Below, piece by piece: positions 26,672 to 34,452 of a stretch of 64,000 nt of DNA (its first letter is position 1; each line of letters opens with the position of its first letter). Both the position numbers and the translations under genes were made by a program. This DNA comes from Aeromonas hydrophila subsp. hydrophila ATCC 7966. GTDB lineage: Bacteria; Pseudomonadota; Gammaproteobacteria; Enterobacterales; Aeromonadaceae. The stretch covers positions 21,001 to 85,000 of the forward strand of contig NC_008570.1 in NCBI RefSeq assembly GCF_000014805.1, written 5' to 3'. The notes beneath the pieces are model-generated. The model made no database searches. It was not told the DNA's origin and worked only from the letters and a program-made list of their open reading frames with translations.

Positions 26672-27535
26672 ATGGACATGCTCAAGGCTCCCCTCAGGGA
26701 GGCAATTACCCGGTTTGATCTGGCGCTGATGGCGGATGCCATCGCCTTGCTGGAGGCAGGACTCTGGAGCTGGAGCCCGCAGCAGGGTGTGCAGAGGGAT
26801 CTCTCCTGTTTGCGGCTGCTGGGATTGAACGAAGCCGGTCTCGATGATCTCGGTTGGCTGGAGCGGGTGCACCCCGACGATGTGGGGAACCTGCAGGAGG
26901 CGCTGACCGCCTGCCAGAGCGGGCGGGTGGCCCAGATCCGGCTCGAATACCGCATCCTGCATCACGACGGCCACTATGTCCGGCTGGAAGAGCGGGCCCG
27001 GCGCGATGTCCACGGCCAGGTGCTGGGGGTGGTGTGTCTACTCGACTCACAGACACTGCCGGTAGAAGAGCGGAACGGCACCGATCCCCTCACCGGGCTG
27101 GAGAGCCGCAGCCACTTCGAGCTGTTGCTCGATGAGCGGCTGGCCAGCGAGAGCGGCAGCTTCAGTCTGCTGCAATTCAGCGTCGACCACAGGGCCAAGA
27201 TCCAGCAACTGTTCGGCGAGGTGGCCTGCGATGCCATGCTGGCCAAGCTGGCCCGCATCGTGCGTCACGAGCTGCGGCGGGAAGACCCCTTCGCCCGCTG
27301 GGACGAAGATGGCTTCATCCTGATGCTCTCCCAGACCGATCGGCTGAGCGGCCTCGAGATTGCCGAGCGGCTGCGCCTCGAGATCGCCGATGCCAGCCTG
27401 CTGCCGCAGCGACCGGTGACCGTCAGCATCGGCCTGGTGCAGAGCCAGGCCGGCGAGCAGATCGACCACCTGCTGGCCCGGCTGGCTACCTGCCACGGTC
27501 AGGCCAGACGGGAGCACAACACTGTCGTTGGCTGA
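26672..27535 (+). CDS. PAS-GGDEF domain protein with degenerate catalytic motif
   Basis: A 287-residue soluble protein. A PAS fold (about residues 20-125) has LGLNEAGLDDLGWLERVHPDDV, and the PAC end is EYRILHHDGHYVRLEER. A GGDEF domain follows (about 140-285), opening with the usual DPLTGLESRSHFELLLDERL. The active-site loop that should read GGDEF is instead R-W-DEDGF, so both nucleotide-binding glycines are lost. The RxxD inhibitory site is also not evident. It is therefore expected not to make cyclic-di-GMP and may act as a receptor or scaffold. GAGG precedes the ATG at 26672; an ORF start at 26636 would be TTG without support. It is convergent with an EamA transporter with a 7-bp gap. Confidence 0.8.
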   Translation: MDMLKAPLREAITRFDLALMADAIALLEAGLWSWSPQQGVQRDLSCLRLLGLNEAGLDDLGWLERVHPDDVGNLQEALTACQSGRVAQIRLEYRILHHDGHYVRLEERARRDVHGQVLGVVCLLDSQTLPVEERNGTDPLTGLESRSHFELLLDERLASESGSFSLLQFSVDHRAKIQQLFGEVACDAMLAKLARIVRHELRREDPFARWDEDGFILMLSQTDRLSGLEIAERLRLEIADASLLPQRPVTVSIGLVQSQAGEQIDHLLARLATCHGQARREHNTVVG

Positions 27536-27542
27536 TTTTTAG

Positions 27543-28397
27543 TCAGCGCTCACTTACACCATGACGCTGGCATACCCAGAGGGAGGCCAGCATCAGCAGG
27601 CCGCCCAGGGTGAGCCTGAGCAGGTCGGTATCCTTGCCCCACAGCAGCAGATTGACCAGCAGACCCGCCGGGATCAGGGCGTTGTTCATGATGGCCAGCA
27701 CACCGCTGCTGACCTGGGTCGCCCCCTTGTTCCACAGGAAGTAACCAAGGCCCGAGGCGCCAATCCCCAGCCACAACAGAATGCCCCACTGCAGGGTACT
27801 GGTGGGGTATTGTGGCGTGCCCAGCAGCAGCCAGGCGGGCAGGGCCACAACCAGGGCGCCCAGATAGAAGCAGCCGAACACGGCGAGCTGTGGGGGCTGC
27901 TCCTTCTCCCGTGCCAGCAATACCTTGTAGCCAACCTGGCCGATGGCGAAGCAAATGTTGGCACCCTGCACCACCAGGAAGCCCAGCACGTAGCTTTCGG
28001 TCAGCCCGTCGAAGCGGATGACGGCCGCCCCCAGCACTGCCAGCAAGGCTCCCCACAGATAGGTGGGCTTGAAGCGCCGCTCCAGCAGGTCATGGATCAG
28101 GGTGACGTAGATGGGGGTGAAGATGGTGAACACCAGCACTTCCGGCACCGTCAGCAGCAGGAAGGAGTGGTAATAGAACAGATACATGATGCCGAGCTGG
28201 GTGGCGCCGAGGGCCATCAGCTTGGCCACCAGGTCGGGGCGCAACCAGCGCCGTCTGAGAAAGGGCAGAAACACCAGGCTGGCGAGCACGATGCGGGTCA
28301 GTACCGAGAAGTAGGCATCCACCTGACCGGCGAGGTAGACCCCGATCAGGCTGAAGGAGAATGACCAGAGCAGGGTAACCCCTATCAAGTAGTTCAT
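27543..28397 (-). CDS. EamA/DMT-superfamily transporter
   Basis: A 284-residue inner-membrane protein with ten hydrophobic helices arranged as two EamA repeats of about 140 residues. The first repeat starts MNYLIGVTLLWSFSFSLIGVY; the second has YVLGFLVVQGANICFAIGQVGYKV. The family (CarB/YigM-like carboxylate, amino-acid and amine transporters) exports or imports small metabolites. A substrate cannot be assigned. It is divergent from the DUF6314-like gene across only 40 bases, so both promoters must overlap. Confidence 0.8.
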   Translation of the reverse strand: MNYLIGVTLLWSFSFSLIGVYLAGQVDAYFSVLTRIVLASLVFLPFLRRRWLRPDLVAKLMALGATQLGIMYLFYYHSFLLLTVPEVLVFTIFTPIYVTLIHDLLERRFKPTYLWGALLAVLGAAVIRFDGLTESYVLGFLVVQGANICFAIGQVGYKVLLAREKEQPPQLAVFGCFYLGALVVALPAWLLLGTPQYPTSTLQWGILLWLGIGASGLGYFLWNKGATQVSSGVLAIMNNALIPAGLLVNLLLWGKDTDLLRLTLGGLLMLASLWVCQRHGVSER

Positions 28398-28437
28398 GTG
28401 GTTGATTTGTCGTCAGTTGTCAATTTTGAAGGGGGCT

Positions 28438-28899
28438 ATGATGGCCGAGATAGAAGCCTTGATCCAGCGTTTATGGCGCCAGTTGCCACAGATCGGAGCA
28501 TTTGCCTTTACCGCGAGCAACGCGGAAGGCTCCGCCACCGACTGGTGCGGCAGTGGCGAGGGGGAGGTGGTGGTGACCGATCATCAGGGGGGCTGGCTGT
28601 TTGCCGAGCAGGGCCGCTACACCACGCCCCATGGCCGGGTGCTGGCCATGCACAACCGCTTCTGGTGGCAGCGCGGCGAGCAGGGGATCCGGCTTTCCCA
28701 TCTGCGCTACGAGCAGCCGGTGGTGCTGTTCGAGCTGCTGCCGCAGGCGGATGGTTGCTGGCTCACCGCCGAGCCCCACCTGTGCGGTCAGGATCACTAC
28801 AGCGCCGAGCTGACGCCGAGCGGGGACGGCTTTCTGCTCGGCTGGCAGATCACCGGTCCGCGCAAGAATGAGCGACTCAGCTATCGCTATCAGGAGTGA
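28438..28899 (+). CDS. Uncharacterised protein, DUF6314-like
   Basis: A 153-residue soluble protein. The pattern FAFTASNAEGSA...WLFAEQGRY...HNRFWWQRGEQGIRLSH, then VLFELLP, then HLCGQDHYSAELTP, then WQITGPRKNERLSYRY resembles the DUF6314 beta-barrel family, whose function is unknown. The start reads GGGGGCTATGATGGCC; the first ATG (28438) or the next (28441) could be used. It lies immediately divergent from an EamA transporter and ends before the terminator serving the opposite strand. I infer no specific role. Confidence 0.65.
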   Translation: MMAEIEALIQRLWRQLPQIGAFAFTASNAEGSATDWCGSGEGEVVVTDHQGGWLFAEQGRYTTPHGRVLAMHNRFWWQRGEQGIRLSHLRYEQPVVLFELLPQADGCWLTAEPHLCGQDHYSAELTPSGDGFLLGWQITGPRKNERLSYRYQE

Positions 28900-28943
28900 T
28901 GTGCAAGGGGCTTGGCGTCTGCGCTGGCAGGGAAAGGCTGGCA

Positions 28944-28969
28944 TAAAAAAACCGGCGCAGAGCGCCGGT
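28944..28969 (-). terminator. Rho-independent terminator of the EamA/small-protein transcript
   Basis: On the minus strand ACCGGCGC/GCGCCGGT with a 3-base loop is followed by a run of seven T. It ends the transcript coming from the eamA-small membrane protein pair. Confidence 0.9.
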
Positions 28970-29053
28970 AGAAGGGACAAATCGGAGGTTTTTTTGAAAA
29001 ACGGTCCCAAAAACAGGAGAGATACACTCTCGTCACACATTCAGAAACGGATG

Positions 29054-29215
29054 TCAGGCACTCAGCGCATAGCTCAGCATGGCTTGCAGCTTGCTGTCGA
29101 AGAGCCAGGGCAGCAGCACCATCAGCAGCCCGAGCAGACCCATCAGCCGCTGGCGATACTGCCAGCCGGCGATCACCACCAGGCCGCCGCAGAGCGTGGT
29201 CAGGATGCCTGACAT
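29054..29215 (-). CDS. Small hydrophobic membrane protein coupled to EamA gene
   Basis: 53 residues beginning MSGILTTLCGGLVVIAGWQY, with two predicted membrane segments (about residues 3-18 and 23-38). Its ATG at 29215 lies inside the end of the EamA gene (16-base overlap, different frame), and a strong terminator follows. It is therefore probably translated by coupling and belongs to the same transcript. I do not recognise a family. A small accessory subunit of the transporter or an unrelated small protein are both possible. Confidence 0.55.
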   Translation of the reverse strand: MSGILTTLCGGLVVIAGWQYRQRLMGLLGLLMVLLPWLFDSKLQAMLSYALSA

Positions 29216-30099
29216 AGGGCAGCCTCCCGCTGGACGCGGCGCTGCTGGGCCCACTGGTTGAGGGCGACAGAACCCAGGATCAGGGCCAGTGCCACGCCGG
29301 TGGTGGACTGGATCTTTTCGCCGAGGAACAGGGCACCCAGCATGACGCCGAACAGCGGCACCAGGTAGTTGCTGAAGGAGGCGAAGGTCGGGCCCGCCTT
29401 CTGGATCAGCGCCATGTAGAGGAAGTAGACCAGACCGGTACAGAACACCCCGAGCACCGCGACGGCGCCGATGGCATGCTGGCTCGGCATGGTGAGCGCG
29501 CTCAGATCGGTGACGAACGGCGCGGCCAGCAGCAGCTGGATGGCCGAAGAGATCAGGATGTTGCGTGCCACGACCACCGGGTGGTCCTTGGCGAAGCGCT
29601 TGATCATCAGCAGGCCGATGGCGAAGCAGCTGGCCCCGAACAGGATGGCCATGGCGCCGAGCAGGCCGGCATTCATGCCGCTGGTCAGTTTCGGCCAGAA
29701 CAGCACCAGCACGCCGACGAAGCCGATGACCACGGAGACGAGACCGCCCTTGGTGATTTTTTCACCGGAAACCAACAAGGGTGCCATCAGGATGGTGACA
29801 AACGGGATACAACCCATTACCACGGCGGCGATGGCGCTATCCACATACTGTTGACCCCAGGCCACCATGATGAAGGGCAGGGTGGCATCGAGCAGGGCGA
29901 TCAGCATATAGGTACGCCACGGGGTGTGTTCGCTCTTGAGACGCATGAACAGGCAGAGCAGACCCAGGGTCAGGCTGCCACACAAGGCGCGACCCGCTGC
30001 CACCATGATGGGGGGCAATTCGGTCACGGCCTGATGCATGAAAATGAACTGGGAGCCCCACAACAGGCCAATCGCCAGCAACAACAGATAGCTACGCAT
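29200..30099 (-). CDS. EamA/DMT-superfamily exporter
   Basis: A 299-residue inner-membrane protein with ten helices in two EamA repeats, starting MRSYLLLLAIGLLWGSQFIFM and with second-repeat GAMAILFGASCFAIGLLMIKR. Such proteins typically export amino acids or related metabolites. The frame extends upstream to 30303, but the ATG at 30099 begins the first TM helix and is chosen. It is divergent from a LysR regulator across 91 bp, a classic layout in which the regulator controls the transporter. Substrate unknown. Confidence 0.85.
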   Translation of the reverse strand: MRSYLLLLAIGLLWGSQFIFMHQAVTELPPIMVAAGRALCGSLTLGLLCLFMRLKSEHTPWRTYMLIALLDATLPFIMVAWGQQYVDSAIAAVVMGCIPFVTILMAPLLVSGEKITKGGLVSVVIGFVGVLVLFWPKLTSGMNAGLLGAMAILFGASCFAIGLLMIKRFAKDHPVVVARNILISSAIQLLLAAPFVTDLSALTMPSQHAIGAVAVLGVFCTGLVYFLYMALIQKAGPTFASFSNYLVPLFGVMLGALFLGEKIQSTTGVALALILGSVALNQWAQQRRVQREAALCQAS

Positions 30100-30190
30100 T
30101 TTAATCTCCGATGTAATTCGCCTGCGCATTCTATGCAATCTGCTACTATGCCAAAAATGAATTGTCGTCATCCAACCATGGCCAATATCG

Positions 30191-31165
30191 ATGGAACTGC
30201 CCCTTTCCCGCCTCGACCTCAACCTGCTCACCGTGTTCGACATGCTGATGCAGGAGCGCAACGTCACCCGTGCTGCCGAGCGGCTACATCTCTCCCAGTC
30301 CACCGTCAGTCATGCGCTGGGGCGGCTGCGAACGGCGCTGGACGACCCTCTGTTCGTGATGAGCCGGCGCGAGATGATGCCGACCGAGCGCGCCAAGGCG
30401 CTGGCCGGCCCGGTGCGCCAGGCGCTGGCCATGCTGGAGCAGGGGTTGCGGCAGGCCAAGGGGTTCGACCCCGCCAGTGCGCGGCGGATCTTTCGCATCG
30501 CCACTCCGGGCTCGGTGGAACACGGTCTGGTGCCGGCGCTGGTGGAGCGGCTGCACCGGCATGCCCCGCACTGCCGGCTGGAGGTGTGCGAGCTGGCGGA
30601 CAGCGACTACGAGCGGGAGCTGGAGAAGGGGGAGCTGGATCTGGTGATCGGCTTCGCCGATGCCAATCACCTCTCGCCCCGGCTGTGGCGCGAACCCTGG
30701 TTCAACAACCCGCTGGTCTGTCTGTCTCCCCTTGGCAGCGAACTGCCTGACGTGCTGGGGCCGGACGATCTGGTCAGCCGGCCCCACATCCACACCTCCA
30801 GCTGGGGCCACAGTCAGGCCATGGTGGATCTCTGGCTGGCCCGCTTCGGGGTGGAGCGTGAACTGGGTGTCCGATTACCGAGCTTTATGGCGGTGCCTCC
30901 GCTGATGGCCACCGGTCGCTATCTGGTGGTGGTGCCCGAGATGATCGGGCGCCACTTCTGCCGCTACTACCCGCTGCGGCTGCACCAGCTGGACCCCGAC
31001 ATCCCCATCGTCTATTTGATGGCGGGCCACCCGCTCACCGCCCATGACGAGGCGATCGGCTGGTTCAAGGGGTTGTTGCACCGGCTGGCGTTCGAGCGCT
31101 ACGGCGCGGATGCGCTCGGCAGCCCGGCGCAGCGCGGGGCGGATCAGTTCAATCCGGCGAAGTAG
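30191..31165 (+). CDS. LysR-family transcriptional regulator
   Basis: A 324-residue LTTR. The N-terminal helix-turn-helix (about residues 8-65) reads [40 protein letters not shown]. The C-terminal periplasmic-binding-like effector domain follows. The DLNLL opening and overall form are of the NodD/LeuO-like subgroup. It is divergent from the EamA exporter and likely regulates it. Its last 22 bases overlap the 3' end of trpS on the other strand (convergent antisense overlap). Confidence 0.88.
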   Translation: MELPLSRLDLNLLTVFDMLMQERNVTRAAERLHLSQSTVSHALGRLRTALDDPLFVMSRREMMPTERAKALAGPVRQALAMLEQGLRQAKGFDPASARRIFRIATPGSVEHGLVPALVERLHRHAPHCRLEVCELADSDYERELEKGELDLVIGFADANHLSPRLWREPWFNNPLVCLSPLGSELPDVLGPDDLVSRPHIHTSSWGHSQAMVDLWLARFGVERELGVRLPSFMAVPPLMATGRYLVVVPEMIGRHFCRYYPLRLHQLDPDIPIVYLMAGHPLTAHDEAIGWFKGLLHRLAFERYGADALGSPAQRGADQFNPAK

Positions 31166-32157
31166 TCGAGCCCCATCGCCCCCTTCACCTCGGCCAGCAC
31201 CTCGTCGGTCAGGGCGCGCGCCTGCTCGGTGCCCTGCTGCAACAGGCGCAGCAGCTGGTGCTTGTCGGCGATGGCCGCCTCGCGCCGTTCCCGCATCGGG
31301 GCGAGCAGGGTCTGCAGGCAGTCGTTCAGCACCTGCTTGCAGCGCATGTCGCCCAGCCCGCCGCGCTGGTAGTGGGCCTTCATCTCGGCCACCAGCGCCT
31401 TGTCGGGGTGGAAGGCATCCAGATAGGCGAACACCGTATTACCCTCCACCTGACCCGGATCGCTCACCTTGAGGTGGTTGGGGTCGGTGTACATGGCGAA
31501 CACCGCCTGCTTGATCTCCTCCGCCGACATGCCGAGCTCTATGGTGTTGCCGAGGGACTTGGACATCTTGGCCTTGCCGTCGATGCCTGGCAGGCGGCCG
31601 GTGTCGCTCAGGATGGGCTGGCACTCGGTCAGCACCTCTTTGCCAACCAGGGTGTTGAAGCGGCGCACTATCTCGTTGGTCTGCTCCAGCATCGGCAGCT
31701 GATCCTCACCCACCGGCACATGGGTGGCACGAAAGGCGGTGATGTCGGCGGCCTGGCTGACCGGATAGATCAGGAAGCCAGCGGGCAGGCTGCGCTCGAA
31801 CCCTTTCTGCTGGATCTCCGCCTTGACGGTGGGGTTGCGCTCCAGCCGGGCGACGCTGACCAGGTTGAGGTAATAGGTCGTCAGCTCGGCGAGGGCGGGC
31901 AGGGCGCTCTGCAGGCAGAAGGTGGTCTTGGTCGGGTCGAGGCCGGCGGCCAAGTAGTCGGCCATCACCTCCAGCACGTGGTCGGTCACCTTGGCCGGGT
32001 TGTGGCCGTTGTCGGTCAGCGCCTGCAGATCGGCGATCATCACGAACTGGCGGTAATGGTGCTGGGCTTCGACGCGCTGGCGCAGCGAGCCGACATAGTG
32101 GCCGATGTGCAGTTTGCCGGTGGGACGGTCGCCAGTCAGGATAACGGGGTTGTGCAT
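31144..32157 (-). CDS. trpS: Tryptophanyl-tRNA synthetase (second, TrpRS-II-like type)
   Basis: A class I aminoacyl-tRNA synthetase, 337 residues, charging tRNA-Trp. The HIGH motif is in [18 protein letters not shown] and the KMSKS motif in [15 protein letters not shown]. The N-terminal sequence differs from the E. coli type (GAQPSGELTIGNY) and resembles the second form of bacterial TrpRS, which in some species is indolmycin-insensitive. A start at 32157 preceded by CTGGAGAG is chosen over the ORF extension to 32229, since the extension would include the attenuator hairpin. The upstream leader has tandem Trp codons and an attenuator. It overlaps the LysR gene tail by 22 bases. Confidence 0.93.
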   Translation of the reverse strand: MHNPVILTGDRPTGKLHIGHYVGSLRQRVEAQHHYRQFVMIADLQALTDNGHNPAKVTDHVLEVMADYLAAGLDPTKTTFCLQSALPALAELTTYYLNLVSVARLERNPTVKAEIQQKGFERSLPAGFLIYPVSQAADITAFRATHVPVGEDQLPMLEQTNEIVRRFNTLVGKEVLTECQPILSDTGRLPGIDGKAKMSKSLGNTIELGMSAEEIKQAVFAMYTDPNHLKVSDPGQVEGNTVFAYLDAFHPDKALVAEMKAHYQRGGLGDMRCKQVLNDCLQTLLAPMRERREAAIADKHQLLRLLQQGTEQARALTDEVLAEVKGAMGLDYFAGLN

Positions 32158-32200
32158 GTCACTCTCTCCAGTTGGGTGAGCCGGGAGGCGACAAAGGGAT

Positions 32201-32293
32201 GAAAACAATGACCGCCTCTCGGCGGTCACGGTGTTTTCTTTGGGGAATTTTACATAGAAAAGCAGTGCCGCCTGTTTAAGAGCAGCACCACCA
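32201..32293 (-). promoter_or_regulatory. Transcription attenuator in the trpS leader
   Basis: Minus-strand leader RNA with mutually exclusive pairings. Region 1 (32288-32281, GUGCUGCU, overlapping the second leader Trp codon) pairs with region 2 (32272-32265, GGCGGCAC). Region 2 also pairs with region 3 (32229-32221, GUGACCGCC) as an antiterminator with one bulged A. Regions 3 and 4 form TGACCGCC/GGCGGTCA (32209-32228, GAGA loop) with outer GAAAACA/TGTTTTC arms and a U-rich tail. This is the classic trp-type attenuator layout. Confidence 0.8.
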
Positions 32294-32317
32294 GTAGTTG
32301 TGATTGAATGAGGTCAT
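32276..32317 (-). CDS. trpS leader peptide with tandem Trp codons
   Basis: A 13-codon [16 protein letters not shown], ending TAA at 32276-32278. Two consecutive UGG codons (32288-32293) precede region 1 of the attenuator. An in-frame ATG two codons earlier (32323) could also be used. When charged tRNA-Trp is scarce the ribosome should stall on the UGG pair, free region 2 to pair with region 3 and prevent the terminator, so raising trpS expression. No good Shine-Dalgarno sequence is visible, so initiation may be weak or near-leaderless. It is too short for gene finders. Confidence 0.72.
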   Translation of the reverse strand: MTSFNHNYWWCCS

Positions 32318-32348
32318 ATTCATGGAAAATCAAACTACGCCTGTTTGA

Positions 32349-32783
32349 TCACTTCTGCAAGGGGACGACCAGCAGATCGCAGGGCACGGTATTCATCAGC
32401 TGGCGTGCGCTCGAGGTGAGCAGACTCCAGAAGCTCTGGCGATGGCCGCACACCAGCAGATCGATCTGGTAATCCCTGACCGCCTGGTTGACCCGCTCGC
32501 TCAAATCACCACAGATCACCAGCTTCTTCTCGATGGGGTAGTCCACCGAGGCCAGGAAGGCTTCCAGCTTTTCTTTCGCTTCGGCGATCACCTGATCCTG
32601 CACGTTGTCGATGTCGATATCGATCATCTCGGTGTAGAGATCCTTGAGGTCCACATCGACATGGATCACCGACAGCTTGGCGCCGTTGGAGCGGGCCCGG
32701 TCGACCGCCTTCTCGATCACCTTGCGGTTGTCTTCCGACAGGTCGATCGCGGCCAGTATGTGTTTGTAATAGGTTCCATTCAT
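32349..32783 (-). CDS. Universal stress protein, UspA family
   Basis: A 144-residue cytosolic Usp-fold protein. The N-terminus is KHILAAIDLSEDNRKVIEKAVDRARS, the central part is KLSVIHVDVDL, and the end is DLLVCGHRQSFWSLLTSSARQLMNTVPCDLLVVPL, covering the family's G-x2-G-x9-G(S/T) region in the form CGHRQS...TSSAR. The usual ATP-binding glycines are replaced, as in UspA-type (non-ATP-binding) members. AGGAG precedes the ATG at 32783; an in-frame start at 32813 is less likely. It lies upstream of trpS on the same strand, 25 bases before the trpS leader ORF. Confidence 0.88.
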   Translation of the reverse strand: MNGTYYKHILAAIDLSEDNRKVIEKAVDRARSNGAKLSVIHVDVDLKDLYTEMIDIDIDNVQDQVIAEAKEKLEAFLASVDYPIEKKLVICGDLSERVNQAVRDYQIDLLVCGHRQSFWSLLTSSARQLMNTVPCDLLVVPLQK

Positions 32784-32993
32784 GGGAGTTCTCCTCACTG
32801 ATCCTGAGTCCACTATACCAATGTCTGCTGAAACTAAAATGATGTCCCCGGCACAGTTTTGGGATTTAAACGAGTTTCTTATGGAGCTTGTCGCCGACGA
32901 CAGCTAATAAACTGGCTATAAATCGAACAGGAGTTTGAAGCAGGTCACACCCGCCGGCTTGCCCGCGGCCGGTGACAGGCATAGGATGTGCCC

Positions 32994-33070
32994 GTGCTTC
33001 GCAATGAACACAAAACAACAAAAAGCATCTGAATACCGCTTTGGGGAGCCTCGCGCTCCCTTTTGTTTTT
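32994..33070 (+). ncRNA. Candidate small RNA upstream of fabV
   Basis: A plus-strand intrinsic terminator (GGGAGC ctcgc GCTCCC then TTTTGTTTTT, 33044-33070) has no protein gene upstream on its strand; the usp gene reads the other way. A promoter-like TTGCCC (32959-32964), 17-bp spacer and TAGGAT (32982-32987) would start a transcript near 32994, about 77 nucleotides long and A-rich in its middle. It matches no small RNA I can recall. The remainder of the 32784-33249 gap holds the usp and fabV promoter regions and no ORF. Confidence 0.4.
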
Positions 33071-33249
33071 CTGCCGCCTTCTCGCCGATATTCCGCCCGA
33101 CATCAAGGTAATCCCGTCTCGCTTGGTTATGCTGTAGCCAGTTCCATTGGCAGACCGTCGCCGGCCAGTTAACACCGGATCCCGGTTGGATGCGGGTCGG
33201 TCTGCGACTGTCATTTCGCGTATCGTATTGATTCCTTGGAGACTCCTTG

Positions 33250-34437
33250 ATGATCATTCACCCACAGATCCAGGGCTGCGTCGCCCGCAACTGTCACCCC
33301 ATCGGCTGCCGCGCCGCCGTGTTGCAACAGATTGCCAGCGTCAGGGCGGCGGGCTCCTTCAACGGGCCGAAACGGGTGCTGGTGCTGGGCGCTTCGTCCG
33401 GCTTCGGGCTGGCGTCGCGCATTGCCCTGACCTTCGGAGCCGGGGCCGACACCGTCGGCGTGTCGTTCGAGCGGGGCCCTTCTGACAAGGGGCCGGGCAG
33501 CGCCGGTTGGTACAACAACATCTGGTTTCGCAAGGAGGCGGAGCAGACCGGCCGCATTGCCATCAATCTGATCGGGGATGCCTTCTCCATCGGGATGCGC
33601 CAGCAGGCCATCGACACTATCCGCCAGCAGCTGGGGCAGGTGGATCTGGTGATCTACTCGCTGGCGAGCGGCATCCGGGTGTTGCCTGACGGCACGCAAG
33701 TGCGCTCCGTGCTCAAGACCACCAGCCAGCCATTCAGCGGCTGGGGGCTGGATCTGGAACACGACACCCTGGTGCAGCAGTCTCTGGATCCGGCCACCCC
33801 GGAGGAGATCCGCGACACCGTCAGCGTGATGGGCGGCGAGGATTGGCAGCTCTGGCTGCAGGCGTTGCAGCAGGCGGATTGCCTCGCGCCCGGCGCCCAG
33901 ACCGTGGCCTACTCCTATATCGGCCCCGAATCGACCTACCCCCTCTATCGGGACGGCACCATCGGTTATGCCAAGGAGCATCTGCACGCCACCGCCGAGA
34001 CCATCAACCTGCAGCTGGCGGAGCTTGGCGGCCATGCCTGGGTGTCGGTCTGCAAGGCGCTGGTGACCAAGGCGAGCGCCTATATTCCGGTGCTGCCGGT
34101 CTATCTGGGCCTGCTGATGGGGGTGATGAAGGAGCGCGGCGTGCACGAAGGCTGCATCGAGCAGATGCAGCGGCTGTTCGCCACCAAGATGTACGGCCCG
34201 CAAGGGGTGGTGGCCGACGGCAACCGGCTGATCCGGATGGATGACCACGAACTGGACCCGGCCATTCAGGCCGCCGTCTCGGCGCTCTGGTCCAAGGTGA
34301 CGCCGGACAACTTCCACGCGCTGGGGGACTTTGCCGGGTTGCGCCAGGACTTCATGCAGCTCAACGGCTTCGAGCTGCCGGGCGTCGACTACGGCGCGCC
34401 GGTGGATCTGGCCTCGCTGACCGAGCTGCTGCCCTGA
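33250..34437 (+). CDS. fabV: Trans-2-enoyl-ACP/CoA reductase, FabV type
   Basis: An NADH-dependent enoyl reductase of 395 residues, catalysing the last step of fatty-acid elongation. The Rossmann region is KRVLVLGASSGFGLASRIALTFGAGADTVGVSFERG. The active site Y-x8-K is in YRDGTIGYAK. The long N-terminal extension (MIIHPQIQGCVARNCHPIGC) is typical of FabV and absent from FabI. FabV enzymes are naturally insensitive to triclosan. The start follows GGAGACTCC; the ATG at 33250 is used rather than the preceding TTG. It is monocistronic, convergent with the TPR-GGDEF gene. Confidence 0.95.
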   Translation: MIIHPQIQGCVARNCHPIGCRAAVLQQIASVRAAGSFNGPKRVLVLGASSGFGLASRIALTFGAGADTVGVSFERGPSDKGPGSAGWYNNIWFRKEAEQTGRIAINLIGDAFSIGMRQQAIDTIRQQLGQVDLVIYSLASGIRVLPDGTQVRSVLKTTSQPFSGWGLDLEHDTLVQQSLDPATPEEIRDTVSVMGGEDWQLWLQALQQADCLAPGAQTVAYSYIGPESTYPLYRDGTIGYAKEHLHATAETINLQLAELGGHAWVSVCKALVTKASAYIPVLPVYLGLLMGVMKERGVHEGCIEQMQRLFATKMYGPQGVVADGNRLIRMDDHELDPAIQAAVSALWSKVTPDNFHALGDFAGLRQDFMQLNGFELPGVDYGAPVDLASLTELLP

Positions 34438-34452
34438 GCCAGGGGGCTGAAG

